Shown one piece after another: positions 32,609 through 45,717 of a DNA stretch of 64,000 nt (the stretch's first letter is position 1; the number at the start of each line of letters is the position of its first letter). This DNA is from Dactylis glomerata (Eukaryota; Streptophyta; Magnoliopsida; Poales; Poaceae). The notes under the pieces are model-generated. The model saw nothing but the letters and a program-made list of their open reading frames with translations, was not told the origin of the DNA and searched no databases. The translations under genes were made by a program, and so were the position numbers. The DNA is taken from contig QXEO01000553.1 of the NCBI GenBank assembly GCA_007115705.1, positions 13,996,568 through 14,060,567 of the forward strand, read 5' to 3'.

Positions 32609-34536
32609 TGTTGTTACAAGAGGGCAAACATGTTGCATATTTCAGTGAGAAATTGAGTGGAGCTAGTTTGAACTATTCTACTTATGATAAGGAATTATAT
32701 GCTCTTGTTAGGACATTAGAAACTTGGCAACATTATTTATGGCCTAAAGAATTTGTTATACATTCTGATCATGAATCTTTGAAGCATATTCGTAGTCAAG
32801 CTAAGTTGAATAAACGTCATGCAAAGTGGGTTGAATTCATTGAATCTTTTCCTTATGTTATTAAACACAAAAAGGGTAAAGATAATATTATTGCTGATGC
32901 TTTGTCACGTCATTATACCATGTTATCTCAACTTGACTTCAAAATCTTTGGTTTGGAAACTATTAAAGAACAATATGTGAACGATGCCGACTTTAAAGAT
33001 GTTTTGCAGCATTGTCTAGAGGGTAGAACTTGGAACAAATTCGTCCTCAATGATGGGTTTGTGTTCCGTGCTAACAAACTATGCATTCCAGAAGGTTCCG
33101 TTCGTCTTTTGTTGTTGCAGGAGGCGCATGGAGGAGGATTGATGAGTCACTTTGGAGTAAAGAAGACCGAAGACGTACTTGCTACACACTTCTTTTGGCC
33201 ACGCATTAGAAGGAATGTTGAGAGGTTTATTGCTCGCTGCACAACATGTCAAAAAGCTAAGTCACGCCTTAATCCACATGGTTTATATATGCCTCTTCCT
33301 GTTTCTAGTATACCTTGGGAGGATATTTCTATGGACTTTGTTTTAGGATTACCTCGAACACAGAAGGGGAGGGATAGTATTTTTGTGGTTGTGGATAGAT
33401 TTTCTAAGATGGCACACTTTATTCCTTGTCATAAGAGTGATGATGCTGCTTATGTTGCTGAATTATTCTTTCGCGATGTTGTTCGCTTGCATGGTGTGCC
33501 TAATACTATTGTTTCAGATCATGATACTAAATTTCTTAGCCATTTTTGGAGATGTTTGTGGGCTAGGTTGGAGACTAAATTGTTGTTTAGTACTACATGT
33601 CATTCCCAAACTGATGGACAAACTGAAGTAGTAAATAGAACTTTATCTACCATGTTAAGGGCTGTTTTAAAGAAGAACTTAAAAATGTGGGAAGATTGTT
33701 TACCTCATATTGAATTTGCTTACAATCGTTCCGTGCATTCTACAACTAAGTTATGTCCTTTTGAGATTGTGTATGGTTTTGTTCCTCGTGCACCTATTGA
33801 TTTATTACCTATTCCATCTTCGGTGCAACATAATTTTGATGCTACACAACGTGCTGAATAGATTCTTACGTTGCATAGGATTACTAAGGAAAATATAGAA
33901 CGTATGAATGCTAAATATAAAGTTGCTGGTGATAAAGGATGAAAGCATATTGTTTTTTATGTGGGAGATCTAGTTTGGTTGCATTTGCGCAAAGATCGTT
34001 TTCCTGATTTGCGCAAGTCTAAATTAATGCCATATGCTGCTGGTCCTTTTAAAGTGTTAGAGAAAATGAATGATAATGCATATAAACTTGAGCTTCCTGC
34101 AGAGATGGGCACGGTAAGTCCTTTATTTAACATTGCAGATTTGAAGCCATACTTTGGAGAAGAAGATGAGATTGCGTCGAGGACGACTTCAATTCAAGAA
34201 GGGGAGGATGATGAGGACATCCCTACGGTTGATACAACCGTTGCACCTACAGCCACACTTCCTCACATTCCACAATTCCAAGGACCTCTCACAAGAGCTT
34301 GTGCACGCCAACTAAATTATCAGGTACTTTCATTTCTAGAAACTATTCCTAATATTCATGAGAATATGATGCTGCCTAAATCAGATGTGTTTATGTTACT
34401 TAGGAATGATGGGCCTAGCATGGATGAGAGGGACAAGCATTGGAGCATGATCATGCATGGAGATGATGGCAGCAATCGTGTGAGGATTCATGATGACTCT
34501 GCAAGTGAAGATTTTAGAACTTTGAAGCCACCATAA
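32609..34536 (+). pseudogene. pol: Gypsy RNase H-integrase, second part
   Basis: The frame resumes immediately after the target duplication with LLQEGKHVAYFSEKL, an RNase H motif. Integrase follows: zinc-binding CTTCQKAKS, catalytic Asp in SMDFVLGLP, Asp in IVSDHDTKF, and Glu in TDGQTEVVN. Two in-frame stops occur: TAG at 33859-33861 and TGA at 33940-33942. The frame then runs through VGDLVWLHLRKDRFPDLR and on across the LTR border at 34209 to a stop at 34534-34536, so about 328 bp of coding lies in the LTR. No chromodomain was seen at the C-terminus. Confidence 0.9.
34196..34208 (+). other. Polypurine tract
   Basis: AAGAAGGGGAGGA directly precedes the 3' LTR, the expected plus-strand primer. 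Confidence 0.85.
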
Positions 34537-35148
34537 TGCTGCAAGGATGCTTGGACGAAATTCACAAGTTACCAAATCATAAAAATTCGTCCAAGGCTTT
34601 ATATGGTGCTGCGTCACCTTATTTTATGGGTTAAACCCATGTATTTTCATCATAGGTATTTTAGGGATTTTCTGGAGGCTGTTTGAGTGGAAATCGGCCC
34701 ATCGAGGGTTATTTTCGGATGGCCCATTAGGGTTGTACGAAAATCCCTGCCCTTTCCCTCATATAAGCCTCCTCCTAGCCATCATTAGAACTTGGATTTA
34801 ATTTAGTTAAAGACTTAGCCACGAGCTACTCTTCGCCATAGGCACAAGTGTCAAATCAACCTTTTGTACTACGCACAGACAGAATCCCACCTCTTTAATA
34901 AAGCTTTCATCTATATTTGTAATATCTTGATTGCATCTATAATTCTTGCTGGTTCTTCGATTGCTTGCAGGGATTGATCCTCGTGATCAGGTTGATCTAG
35001 CTCAGGCGTGATCAATAGCCTCGGAAGTTGGTGTATCGATTGGTAAGGCGCAACGTCTCGCACGTTTGTAGTCGGATCGTCAACGTCGACCTCCACCATA
35101 ATCGATAGTTATCGTCTCATCGAAAGATCGGGCACCTTTACCCTATCA
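34209..35148 (+). repeat. 3' LTR of gypsy element
   Basis: 940 bp, collinear with the 5' LTR. Carries the intact C-terminal end of the pol frame. Confidence 0.95.
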
Positions 35149-35153
35149 AATAT

Positions 35154-35360
35154 GTACTAAGTGCTGAAGTGTTACCTTTGCTTCTGTAATCTGTATGCTT
35201 ATGTATTTTTCTGATAGAAGCCTCACATAATGAACCTCTTGGCAAGGTTGCTATGATATTCAAAGATGATACAGCATTCGAATATTGAATTTTATTTGTA
35301 TGTCAAGATGATATAGCATTCACATTTTAATTGTATGCAATGATGATACAGCATTCGCAA
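35154..35360. other. Flank with three spaced repeats
   Basis: GATGATACAGCATTCG or a close variant occurs three times (about 35265, 35308, 35343), spaced 35-43 bp. This is the same pre-insertion sequence that lies left of 26909. Confidence 0.5.
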
Positions 35361-35875
35361 TTTTTTTTTAACTTGGAACACTGGCATTCCATTAAACTTG
35401 GACGGCAGAATCGCTGTACAGGGGCCTGCTTACATCAACAGGGACATGTTCAACCACACTTGGTGGTTATTTTGCACACCAGCTAGACCTAGAGCGGCAA
35501 GAGTATGGACTGGTTTATTACAATTACGAGGCACATAAGCCACCTGATGGTCTATAAAAGACGTGTGTAGCAACAACTTTATCTCCTTAATGATAGCACT
35601 ACTACATGTGAGAGGTCATACTTTGTCGATGCCAGCGCACTCTGAAGTGTGGTGCAATCAGTTGCCAATTTGACTCTCCCAAATCCCCAGCTGGGTGACC
35701 ATCTCTATACCATGGAGCATTGCAGTCGGTTCAGTTTGGAGAGCATCGCTAGCATACTGGACTGCACCGACCAGATAGCCATCACTGTCTCGCCCTACGG
35801 CTCCCCATCCACCTCTTCTTTGATTTATCAGGAACGAGCCATCATTGTTGATGAGGACCCAATCAGTCGGTGAAC
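35361..35875 (-). pseudogene. Retroelement RNase H fragment (LINE-like) with poly(A)
   Basis: On the minus strand a frame gives an RNase H-type fold with NNDGSF, GGWGAVGRDSDG, the LHGIE block, then after a frameshift ATDCTTLQSAL and a final HQVAYVPRNCNKPVH. This is the RVT_3 pattern with its acidic residues, found in plant LINEs and some host proteins. A run of nine A residues at 35369-35361 supports a LINE or processed copy. A stop (TGA) and the frameshift show it is dead. Confidence 0.6.
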
Positions 35876-36230
35876 CCTAACCCCGCCTCCGCGCGCCCCT
35901 CCTCGGCCCTCCTATCCACACACCCCCTCTCGCCGCCGCCACCAAGGGCGTCGTCGGGCAAAGCCCGGGCGGCGTGGTGGCGGCGGCGGATTCCCTCGGC
36001 CGCCGATCTGGCTGGGATGGCGGCGCCCCGTCTCCTTCATCCCGGGCGGCGTGCTGCGAGAAGACGGCATCCACGGCTGCTCTGGAGACTGCCGGACGCG
36101 GTGGCAAGGTTTCGGCCAGGCCTTCGGGCTTGGGCGGGTACTGCAGCCACGTCGACGGCGGCGGGCGGTGGCACCTTGGGATCTTCACCGCATCACGAGG
36201 AAGCATGGAGCAATTGCTCTAGGCATGATG
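35876..36230 (+). other. GC-rich segment, unassigned
   Basis: Starts GAACCCTAACCCCGCC, like a plant 5' leader, and has codon-like GC bias on both strands. Frames of 80-120 codons show no domain. It may be a captured exon or LINE 5' region. Confidence 0.3.
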
Positions 36231-37276
36231 GTGGTTGATGTCTACGCACGCGTCTGTTCTTGTAGACAGTGTTGGGCCTCCAAGTGCAGAGGTTTGTAGA
36301 GCAGCAGCAAGTTTCCCTTAAGTGGATCACCCAAGGTTTATCGAACTCAGGGAGGAAGAGGTCAAAGCTATCCCTCTCAAACAACCCTGCAATTACGATG
36401 CAGAAAGTCTCTTGTGTCCCCAACACACCCAATACACTTGTCAGATGTATAGGTGCACTAGTTCGGCGAAGAGATAGTGAAATACAAGTGGTATAGATGA
36501 TTATAAGTAGTAAATGCAATCTGGAATAAAAATGGCAGCAAGCAAACAAGTAACAAAACAGCAAGTAAACGGTGTGCAAAGCTTGGAAACAAGGCCTAGG
36601 GATCATACTTTCACTAGTGGACACACTCCCAACAAATATAACATAATTGAACCAATAGATGCTATCATCAATATGCAACTCAAACAATTCTCCAATGGAA
36701 AACATACAATAATCATGCGTAGGGCAACGAAGCACTCCTCAAAGTCCGTATGTACCCAAACTAGATTGTCCCACACTATCACCGTGAATGCACTAGATGG
36801 TTCCAACAAACACCACATTCATAGAGACATTAACCAAAAAGATACACATGATGCACACACTAGTCACCTTTACACCATGATACGAGGTATCTCCGGAGAG
36901 TATAAGAATTAAGCATAGGAGTTGCATAATATCTGAATAATAACATCTACCAATTCAACTAGATACAAAGCTCACGATCACATAAAGATCACATCATGGG
37001 AGAGAGAGGTGAACCACATAGCTACCGGTAGAGCCCTCAGCCCCGGGGATGAACTACTCCCTCCTCATCATAGGAGACAACAAGGTTGATGGAGATGGCG
37101 GTGAGGTCGATGGAGATGGCGGAGACGGCGATGGAGACCGATGGAGATGGCTCCGGGGGCACTTCCCCGTCCCGGCAGGGTGCCGGAACAGAGACTTCTG
37201 TCCCCCGAAATTTGTCTTTGACGGCGGTGGCGCTTCAGAACTGTTCTGGAAATTTCGTCGACTCCCTTAGGGTTTT
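36231..37276. repeat. Unassigned dispersed repeat, probably partial
   Basis: From memory this type of sequence (GTAGACAGTGTTGGGCCTCC, GGTTTATCGAACTCAGGGAG, CATAGCTACCGG) is common in Triticeae genomes. Ends in GGGTTTTT at the LTR border. Frames on both strands are broken. Family not assigned; the left border is approximate. Confidence 0.4.
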
Positions 37277-40200
37277 TGTGACGACCTCAAATTTGATAAC
37301 AAATTCGAAGTGCCCGTTATGTATTCCACCGCAATCCCAGAATCATTGTTGCGATATACATAACGTAGTGGGTAACCAGTTCCATAGACATTACAATACG
37401 ATGATTCAAATATAATGGTCATATAGACCAAGTCATATTACAACACAATATAGCAGCGGAAATACCGTCTTCGGCCCATGCCTTCTCCCTACAGGCAATT
37501 GGCGACTCACGGAGACGAGCTTAGTCCTGGAACTCTTCTTCATACCCTTCCTCCTGGTATTCCTCCCCATAGTCTGGCCAAGTTGATAGCCAGGGACACA
37601 GCCGTGAGTACATTGGATGCACTCGCAAACCATCTTATAAATGAAGAGATGAAGTAGATATGCAAGGTTGGGTATAGTGGACTAAGCACTAAGTTGGTTT
37701 GCAAAAGCTAGTTTTATTTCCCAAGAATGCTCATTTGTAGAAAAGAGGTTTAGTTCTCTAAGTTCATTCTAAAGAGGAACTTCAATGTGTCAAGATCCCG
37801 GTCAAGTCATGTCAATTCAAATTCATGTCATTCACCAGGTTCACCCTTGTTCTTTTTATTCTTGACAAAAGCCAGGTAGAGTTTGCCAACCGTCCATGAC
37901 CGAGGACTCGGCTATTCGAATAGTTTGAAAACCTCTGCAGAGGGGTACACTTTACCCACAAGATTCGATACATCTGCCGGGAGAAATCCACGGTTCGCTA
38001 TACACAAAGGTATGCGGCTTTCAGATAATCAAACAAATTCTTTCACTTGCTCATCCTAGTATAGGATCCTTCCCTAGAGCCCGGGATACGGACTTCCCGC
38101 TCCGGCGCCTCTAGTTATGCCCATCCCGGAGACCGGGTTAGTGGAATCCACTTGGTCAAGAAGTATCCGCCCGTGGAGTCCTTCCATGAAGATTTTATGC
38201 AAGACCTCCCATACTAAGATCAACAAACTACGGATTAAGCCCCTTCCCATATAGGGGTAACGTGGTTGTACGGTATAGTTGGCACCCATGTACATCACTC
38301 GTTGTCATTTGAGAAATACATTTCATAGTTCTTAGTCCAGATTATTTTCTTTCATAAAGCCATCATGTAGGAGCAATCTCCCATTTCAAGTTTCAAGGTC
38401 AAGTCACCACCTTTCAAATGGGGTTCCTCCCGAGATAGCCTCAACCTTTATTAGCGACTAAGCAACTACCTTGAGTGATAGTACTACTACTATGGTTGGA
38501 TAAACTCAGCTTGATGCTCTTGATAACCAAGACATCAATATGCTTCTATCATTCTACTCTAGCAATTCAATCATGCAATTTACTTAAAACAAGTAGAATG
38601 CAGTATTAAAACTAGGTAGTGGGAGTATGAATCAAAAGATGGCTTGCCTTGGTTGGCAAAGTGTCCGGGGTTCTCTTCTTCTTCTGGATAATAATAATCC
38701 CCTCCAATATCCTCCTCGGCAACACTAGCGTCTAATAACGAATAAACACAAACACACCATCACTTCACCAAGCTAACAACACACCAAGCACTCATGCTTA
38801 CTTTCAAACAATATTCTTTAGGTTGTATTTTAATTCCGGTTGCAATTTGAGTCATGTTGCATTTTATGTGTTGGTAGATAAGTCCTTCTTCTAAGTTTTT
38901 CTTCAAGTGTGCATACTAGATTCTTTGCTAAGTGGCCTAGGTGGTTCACTGGTGCAGCATTGGGGTTGATTTAGGGTTACTAGGGCAAGTTTAAGTGGGA
39001 ATGATCCACTAAGTGAAATGGGTAAAGAGGGCAATTACTTCTAAGTGTGCATTAGGGCTCTATCATTTTATGCTAACAAATAGGTTTGGGTTAGGGTCTA
39101 AATGGTCACACTAATATGGTTTGGGTAGATTAGTGTTGGCTAACAGTAAGAGGGGTCATTAGTAAGTTCACATTTTAATTTTCATGATTATTGATGGCTT
39201 AAATAATTTTCTAGAAATCTTTCATTAATTCACAAGCTAGGGTCACACTATTCATAACCATTTTTATTCTTAACTGTTTTGGAGATCTAACCAGTACCAT
39301 TGGATAGAGCATGTTATAAGCTTTCCAACGAATATTTATTTGCTAAATTTGGACTTATAAAACTCTAGGAATTTAAGTTTGAAAATACCATTTGAAACAG
39401 TTTTGAAATAAAAGAAAAAGGGCGGGAATTAATTAAAAACGAATCGGGTTGATTTCTAACCAAACGGGCCAAGCCTGAGCAGACCCCGAACGGGCCGGCC
39501 CAGAAAACGTTTCGCTGCGGGGCGGGGGAATAAAAATCGGTACTGACAGGTGGGGCCACGACGTCAGACCTAATTCAAAACCCGAATCGGTAAGTTATCG
39601 TCCGATCTCGATCTAACGGTTCACGATCATCTTCTTCCTCAGTCACAGCGGGGGCTCACCTGCGAGCAGAGACGAATGTTCGACGGCGATGGCGAGGCGT
39701 AGGGGAAGCAGGGCTCGACGGCGACGCTCGGGATCGGCTGCGGTACTCCTCCTCCTCCGATTCCCTGCAGAAGTTTGCCTCCCGGTGCTCGAACGCGGCG
39801 GCGCTGCTCCTGTCCAGTACCGCGCCGGCGAGGTTGGCTACGGCGAAGCAGAGCGAGAGGGAAGAAGCGGTGATGTCTGGGAGGTAGCTGGTGGCTGGGT
39901 GAGTATCTCCGTTTGATCGGAGGGGGGTTTATATAGGCCGAGGCGACGAGGAACCAGGCGACCAAAAGCTTCACTGCACGGGGGTCCTGGCGGCGTGCGA
40001 CGGCCTCTCCGGCCACGGCGGCCATGCTTGCGTGCTGGGGGGTTGCTGGGTCGGCCGCGGGGTCCTGTAGGTCTCCTCTGGCGAGGGCAGGGTGGTCGTC
40101 GACGTGCAGGCTGCTGGGAAGAAGAGCGGGGGTCCTGGGGTGCTGGCTTCTCTTCTCCTCCTTCTTCCAGGGCTTGGGTCGGGGCAGAGGGAACTGGGTT

Positions 40201-40893
40201 CGACCAGGGCACCGTCCAGAGGCATGGCAACAGGGCTGCAGCGAGCTAGCACAGTGCAGCACAGTGAAGTTGGATTTGGTTTGATTTTCTTCTGCAGGTG
40301 TTCGACGAAATGCTTACAAGAACTAAAAATTCGAATTTTTCAAATTTGCCACTTTGGGTGCTCATCATATTGGATAAGGTACCCAGGCATATTTTTGTTC
40401 TGGAGAAATAATGAGTTTTGCAAAAATTTATATTTCAAATTTGAGTATAGTTGCTGTTTCAGATTCAAACTTTGGCTCAAGTTTGAGTGATGTTCCAATT
40501 TGAATTTTTGGTAGCTCTTTGTTGGTTGAGTTAGTCCATAACTTGGTTAAGCTCAACTAGTTGGCCAAACAAGAAGGTGAGCTGCAGATTTCTTAATATA
40601 AGGGCTCAAAGTGGTGTAGTCATTAATAGTTTCTAGATCATATTAACTTTATCTTTTTCTTACCTATTCTTATTTTTGGTTCTTTTGGTTCCTAATGTCT
40701 TTCTTAGTTGTTTCTCTTGGTTCCCTTAGAATTGTTTAACCAATGCTCAAGCAAAAGAACACACATAAAATCATAGAAATACAAATAAAGAGAATGCATG
40801 TGTGCATGCAATATTGAAGAAAAAGTTTTATTTGGGTCCAATTTTTGACTCTTTATTTAATAAGAGTTGGGTTACAAATTCTGAGTTGTTACA
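37277..40893 (-). repeat. 3' LTR of X
   Basis: TATA candidate CCTATATAAAC on the minus strand at 39928-39937, so transcription would start near 39900 and most of the LTR is R/U5. GC-rich frames upstream of it (39640-40262) are repeated unchanged in the other LTR; I take them as promoter-side sequence rather than genes. Confidence 0.9.
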
Positions 40894-40912
40894 ATCTTCC
40901 CCCCTTAAAAAG
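40894..40912 (-). other. Polypurine tract of X
   Basis: Minus strand reads CTTTTTAAGGGGGGAAGAT just before the LTR starts with TGTAACAAC. Confidence 0.85.
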
Positions 40913-40936
40913 AATCTCGTCCCCGAGATTCACTAA

Positions 40937-43900
40937 TTAAGAACTGAAAAGATTGGGAAATTCTTTCTGAAGGTAATCTTCTCGTTCCCAAGTGGCTTCC
41001 TCTTCGGTGTGATTACTCCACTGAACTTTCAGAAATTTGATGCTTCGGGTTCGAGTGGTTCGATAAGCTTCCTCAAGGATACGGATCGGCATTTCACGAT
41101 AGGTCAAGTCCTTGTTGATATCCACAGAACGGTGATCAATATTCTTGAAGACTTCGGGCTTCTCCGGAATTTCAAGACATTTCCGAAGTAACGACACGTG
41201 AAAGACATCGTGTACTTCAGACAATTCAGGGGGCATTTCCAACTGATAAGACACTTCTCCTCTGCGGTCTAGTATCTTGAAGGGTCCAATATATCTTGGG
41301 GCAAGCTTTCCTTTTACTTGGAATCTTTGCATTCCCTTGAGAGGTGATACTCTAAGATAAACAAAGTCTCCAATCTGGAAGGTCAGTTCTCGACGTCTCT
41401 TGTCGGCATAACTCTTTTGTCTTGATTGGGCTGCCTTGAGGTATTCACGAATCATGCGAACCTTCTCCTCGGCTTCTTGCAGAATATCCGGTCCAAAAAT
41501 CTGGCTGTCTCCGGTTTCTGACCAATTCAGAGGGGTACGACATTTTCTTCCGTACAAAGCTTCAAATGGGGCCATTTGCAAACTGGCTTGATAACTGTTG
41601 TTATACGAAAACTCCGCGAAAGGCAGACAGTCTTCCCACTTCGTTCCATAAGCTAGAACACAGGCTCTCAACATATCTTCAAGTATTTGATTTACTCTTT
41701 CAGTCTGTCCATCAGTCTGAGGGTGGTAAGCTGTGCTGAAGGCTAACTTGGTTCCCAAAGCTTGATGTAAGCTTTTCCAAAATCTCGAGGTGAATTGGGT
41801 TCCTCGATCAGAAACTATGGTTTTAGGGATTCCATGCAAACTGACAATTCTGGATAGATACAGATCTGCTAGCTGATCTGAGCGATGAGTGGTCTTGACA
41901 GGAATAAAGTGGGCCACTTTGGTTAGTCTATCCACAATGACCCAAATAGAGTCATTTCCACGGCTAGACTTTGGAAATCCAGTGATGAAATCCATTCCAA
42001 CAGAATCCCACTTCCACTCCGGAACTTGCAAAGGTTGCAGCAAACCAGCAGGACGTCGATGTTCAGCCTTGACTCTTTGACAGATATCACACTTGGATAT
42101 AAACGATGCAATCTCGCGCTTCATTCCATGCCACCAAAATTGTTCCTTCAAATCTTGGTACATCTTAGTTCCACCAGGGTGGATGGAGTAAGGTGTCTCA
42201 TGGGCTTCCTTCATAATTACTTCCTTCAATTCTGAGTCAGCGGGCACACAAATACGGCCTTTGTACCAAAGAACTCCTTGATCATCTTCTTCAAATCCTG
42301 GCACCTTGCCGGAACCAATTCTGCGCTTGATTCCTTCAATACTCTCATTTCCCTTCTGGGCTTCTTTGATTTGGCTCATCAAGGTGGGTTGAAACTCAAG
42401 GTTGGCGAGGAATCCTTGACTGACTAGCTCCAATCCAAATCTTTCAAACTCTTGGTGCAACATAGGTTGCTCTTCCTTGATCCTCATATTCAACGAACAC
42501 GGCTTTCTACTCAACGCATCGGCCACTACATTGGCCTTACCAGGGTGATAGTGAATTTCCAGATCATAATCCTTGATCAACTCTATCCATCTCCTTTGCC
42601 TCATGTTCAACTCCTTCTGGGTGAATATATACTTCAAACTCTTGTGGTCAGAATAGATCTCACAACGGTTGCCCATCAAATAATGCCTCCAAGTCTTCAG
42701 AGCTAGAACCACGGCTGCTAACTCTAGATCATGGGTTGGATAATTCTCTTCATGAGGTTTAAGCTGCCTAGAGAGGTAGGCTATGACCTTTCCTTCTTGC
42801 ATCAGTACGCAACCAAGTCCAAGTTTGGAAGCGTCGCAATAGACATCAAAATTCTTGGTGATATCGGGCATGGTTAGGACAGGGGCGGTCACCAATCGCT
42901 TCTTGAGCTCTTGAAAACTCTCTTCACACTTAGGGGTCCATTCAAACTTCTTGTCCTTCTTCAACAATTGGGTCATTGGACGGGCAATACTGGAAAATCC
43001 TTCGACGAACTTGCGGTAATATCCTGCTAATCCGAGGAAACCTCTAACTTCCGTTTGAGTGGTAGGGGCTTCCCATTCCAGGACTGATTTGATCTTCTTG
43101 GGATCTACCGATATTCCTCCTGCTGACAGCACATGGCCTAAGAATCCAACTTCCTTCAACCAGAACTCACATTTACTGAACTTAGCATACAGCTGATGCT
43201 CTCTTAGGGTTTCTAGAATTAATCTCAAATGGGTTGCATGCTCTTCTTCGGATTTTGGAGTAGATAAGAATGTCGTCAATGAAGACCACAACAAACTTAT
43301 CCAAGAACTCCATAAAAACCTTATTCATGAGATTCATGAAATAAGCAGGGGCATTGGTCAATCCAAATGACATTACGGTGTACTCATACAATCCGTATCG
43401 GGTAGTGAAGGCTGTTTTGGGGATATCCGTTGCACGGATCTTCAGTTGGTGGTATCCAGTTCTAAGATCTATCTTCGAGAATACTCGTGCTCCAGTCAAT
43501 TGGCCAAACAGATCTTCAATCTTCGGGAGAGGATACTTGTTCTTGATGGTCACATCGTTAAGCTTGCGATAATCAGTGCACAGTCGGCTAGAACCGTCAC
43601 TTTTATCCACAAACAGAACGGGTGATCTCCAAGCAGAAGAACTTGGTTGAATTAATCCTTTACTCAACAGGTCATCCAATTGCTTCTTCAACTCAACTAA
43701 TTCAGCTGGGTTCATACGATAGGGTCGTTGGGCTATTGATCCAGTTCCGGGGATAAGCTCAATGATAAACTCAATATCCCGATCCGGTGGCATTCCGGGT
43801 AACTCATCGGGAAAGACATCCGGGTATTCACAGACGATGGGGACTTGCTCCAAAGTCGGTCCTGAGATACTCTTATGATATCTGGTGGTTTGGGGTGGTT

Positions 43901-45443
43901 TTACGGACACATGCTTGACTATGATTCCATTGCTACTCTTCATGGTGATGGTCTTTTTGGCACAATCTATCACTCCTTGATGAAAAGACATCCAATTCAT
44001 ACCAAGAACTACTTCCAAACCCTTGGTTCCCAACACTATCAAATCGGCTAAGAAAGCTATCCCATGGATTTCTATGGGCACTGCCAAGCAAGTACAACTA
44101 GCTTTTGTTACTGACCCGGGAATTTGCACAGACATGACATCTTTCAAGGGTGTGGGTTGAAGTCCACTTTTATCAACGAATAATTGGGTAACAAATGAGT
44201 GTGAAGCTCCAGAATCAAACAGGACTCTTGCAAGAACTGAGTTAACAGGGAACATACCAAGCACCACGTCGGTTGCTTCCTGAGCTTCTTCAACATTCAT
44301 GTGATTCAGACGGCCCCGAGAGTGAGGCTGGTTCCTAGGTGGATAGTTCTTGCCATTTCCCACACGACGCTGTTGCTGAGCAGGGGCAGCAGTCTTGGAT
44401 GCATCATTCAGCTTCTTGGGGCACTCATTGGAGTAATGCCCTTTTAGTCCACACTCATAACATGTAACACCAGACTTGTCACCAGGCTTGGGTAACACAG
44501 GGGCGCCATTTGGCCTTGGAGTATTGGTGTTGAAGTTGTTGCCACTAGGTCTTGGGGGTGCACGGTTGAAGTTGTTGCCGGGTGGGCGGTTAGGATAGTT
44601 GGGACGCGGAGCAGGTGCAGACTGCCTCATTGGTCTAGGGATGAAACCCATTGGTGCATTTCCCCTTGGCTTCTGCGAGTTGCTCGAGTTGCCTTGATAC
44701 ATCATACGGCGCTTGCGGTTCTCGGTAGCTTGCTTGAGTTTACCTTCCATCTGAATGGCAGAGTCAACCAATGACTCCAGGTCGGCAAAAGGAATGCTGA
44801 CCAAGACACATTGCATCTCATCATGAAGTCCATCCAGAAACCTTTCTTGCTTCTTCTCAGTGGTGTTGGTGTCATCTGGGGCATATCTAGACAAGGTAAG
44901 GAACTTGTCACGGTAATCCACCACCGACATAGAACCTTGCTTCAGATTTCTGAACTCATCTCTCATCCGTTTTACCAATCCCTTGGGAACATGGGCTTTG
45001 CTAAACTTGCTCTTGAACTCTTCCCACGGCATCACATACCCTGGGACTTGCATGGCACGGGTGCTGTCCCACCAAGCTCTTGCCGCTCCAGCAAGATAGT
45101 GGGTGGTGTATAAGACCTTCTCGTTTTCCCCAACTTCGGCGACTGCCAAGTTGTTCTCCATAGTACGAAGCCAATCATCGGCATCTAAGGGCTCTTCAGA
45201 CTTAGTGAATATAGGAGGGTTGGTGTTCTGGAAACTCCTTAACTTGGATCGGTGCTCTCCATTGCCATGGTTTTCTCCTTCACCATTGCCATTGCCATTG
45301 TTGTGGTTCGTTGCCATCTGGGTTAACTGCTGAAGAGTGGCCAAGTTGGCTTGGCGCTCAGCTCGGGCTGCTTCCCGGTCTTCCATGATCAATCTTAGCA
45401 ATTCGGCCATTTCCGGGTTCGGGGGTGGGGGTGCTCGCGGCAT
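40937..45443 (-). pseudogene. gag-pol: Gag-pol of X, one frameshift
   Basis: ATG at 45443 starts gag; the frame stays open until about 43246, where a one-base insertion near the RT (CCAAAATCC for CCAAGTCG-type sequence in Z) shifts it; the rest is open to TAA at 40937-40939. Domains in order: gag (WWDSTRAMQ, YAPDD), CCHC knuckle CYECGLKGHYSNEC (about 44419-44463), protease DSGASHSF (about 44205-44219), RT with LFVDKSDGSSRLCTDYRKL and the FIDDILIYS box (about 43255-43290), RNase H with VYCDASKLGLG, integrase with HHCC (CDICQRVKAEH), Asp in GMDFITGFP, Asp in IVSDRGTQFTS and Glu in TDGQTERVN, and a C-terminal chromodomain (FLKVQWSNHTEEEATWE, about 41010-40960). Apart from the frameshift it looks intact. 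Confidence 0.92.
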
Positions 45444-45717
45444 CTGAAGATAAGGTGTGTAAGATAAGAGGGAAAAGCTAATTTGCTAAGATTTAAAGGT
45501 ACATGGATGATGCAATTTTGTTTTACTAAGGCCTTAGAGGCCAAATTCAAATTTCATTCATCACTCATCAAACATATCATACATACGAGTTCACACATTA
45601 CAAATGGTTTACATCAAACCATTGCGACTCGTCTACTAGAGAGGGGAATACAACTCACACCTACACGAAGTGATCATAAAGTGGAACTCATAGCTAGGTA
45701 ATACGTGGATCTCGGAC

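Larger units (their letters stand above)
26914..35148 (+). mobile_element. Complete Ty3/gypsy element (CRM-like), nested insertion inside
   Basis: Two 940-bp LTRs (26914-27853 and 34209-35148) start TGATGAGGACATCC and end CCCTATCA. Flanks are AATAT on both sides (26909-26913, 35149-35153), a perfect 5-bp target duplication. The LTRs differ at about 26 sites by eye, with no indel. The interior is 6.36 kb, including the 471-bp solo LTR. The gag sequence and a pol frame that runs into the 3' LTR suggest the CRM chromovirus clade; that placement is tentative. Confidence 0.9.

Noticed and set aside
39639..40262. Overlapping Pro/Arg-rich ORFs on both strands in the X LTR (and copies at 49095-49702)
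   Set aside because: GC-rich promoter-side sequence without domains. Their frames differ between the two LTRs after a one-base G-run change, so they are not maintained.
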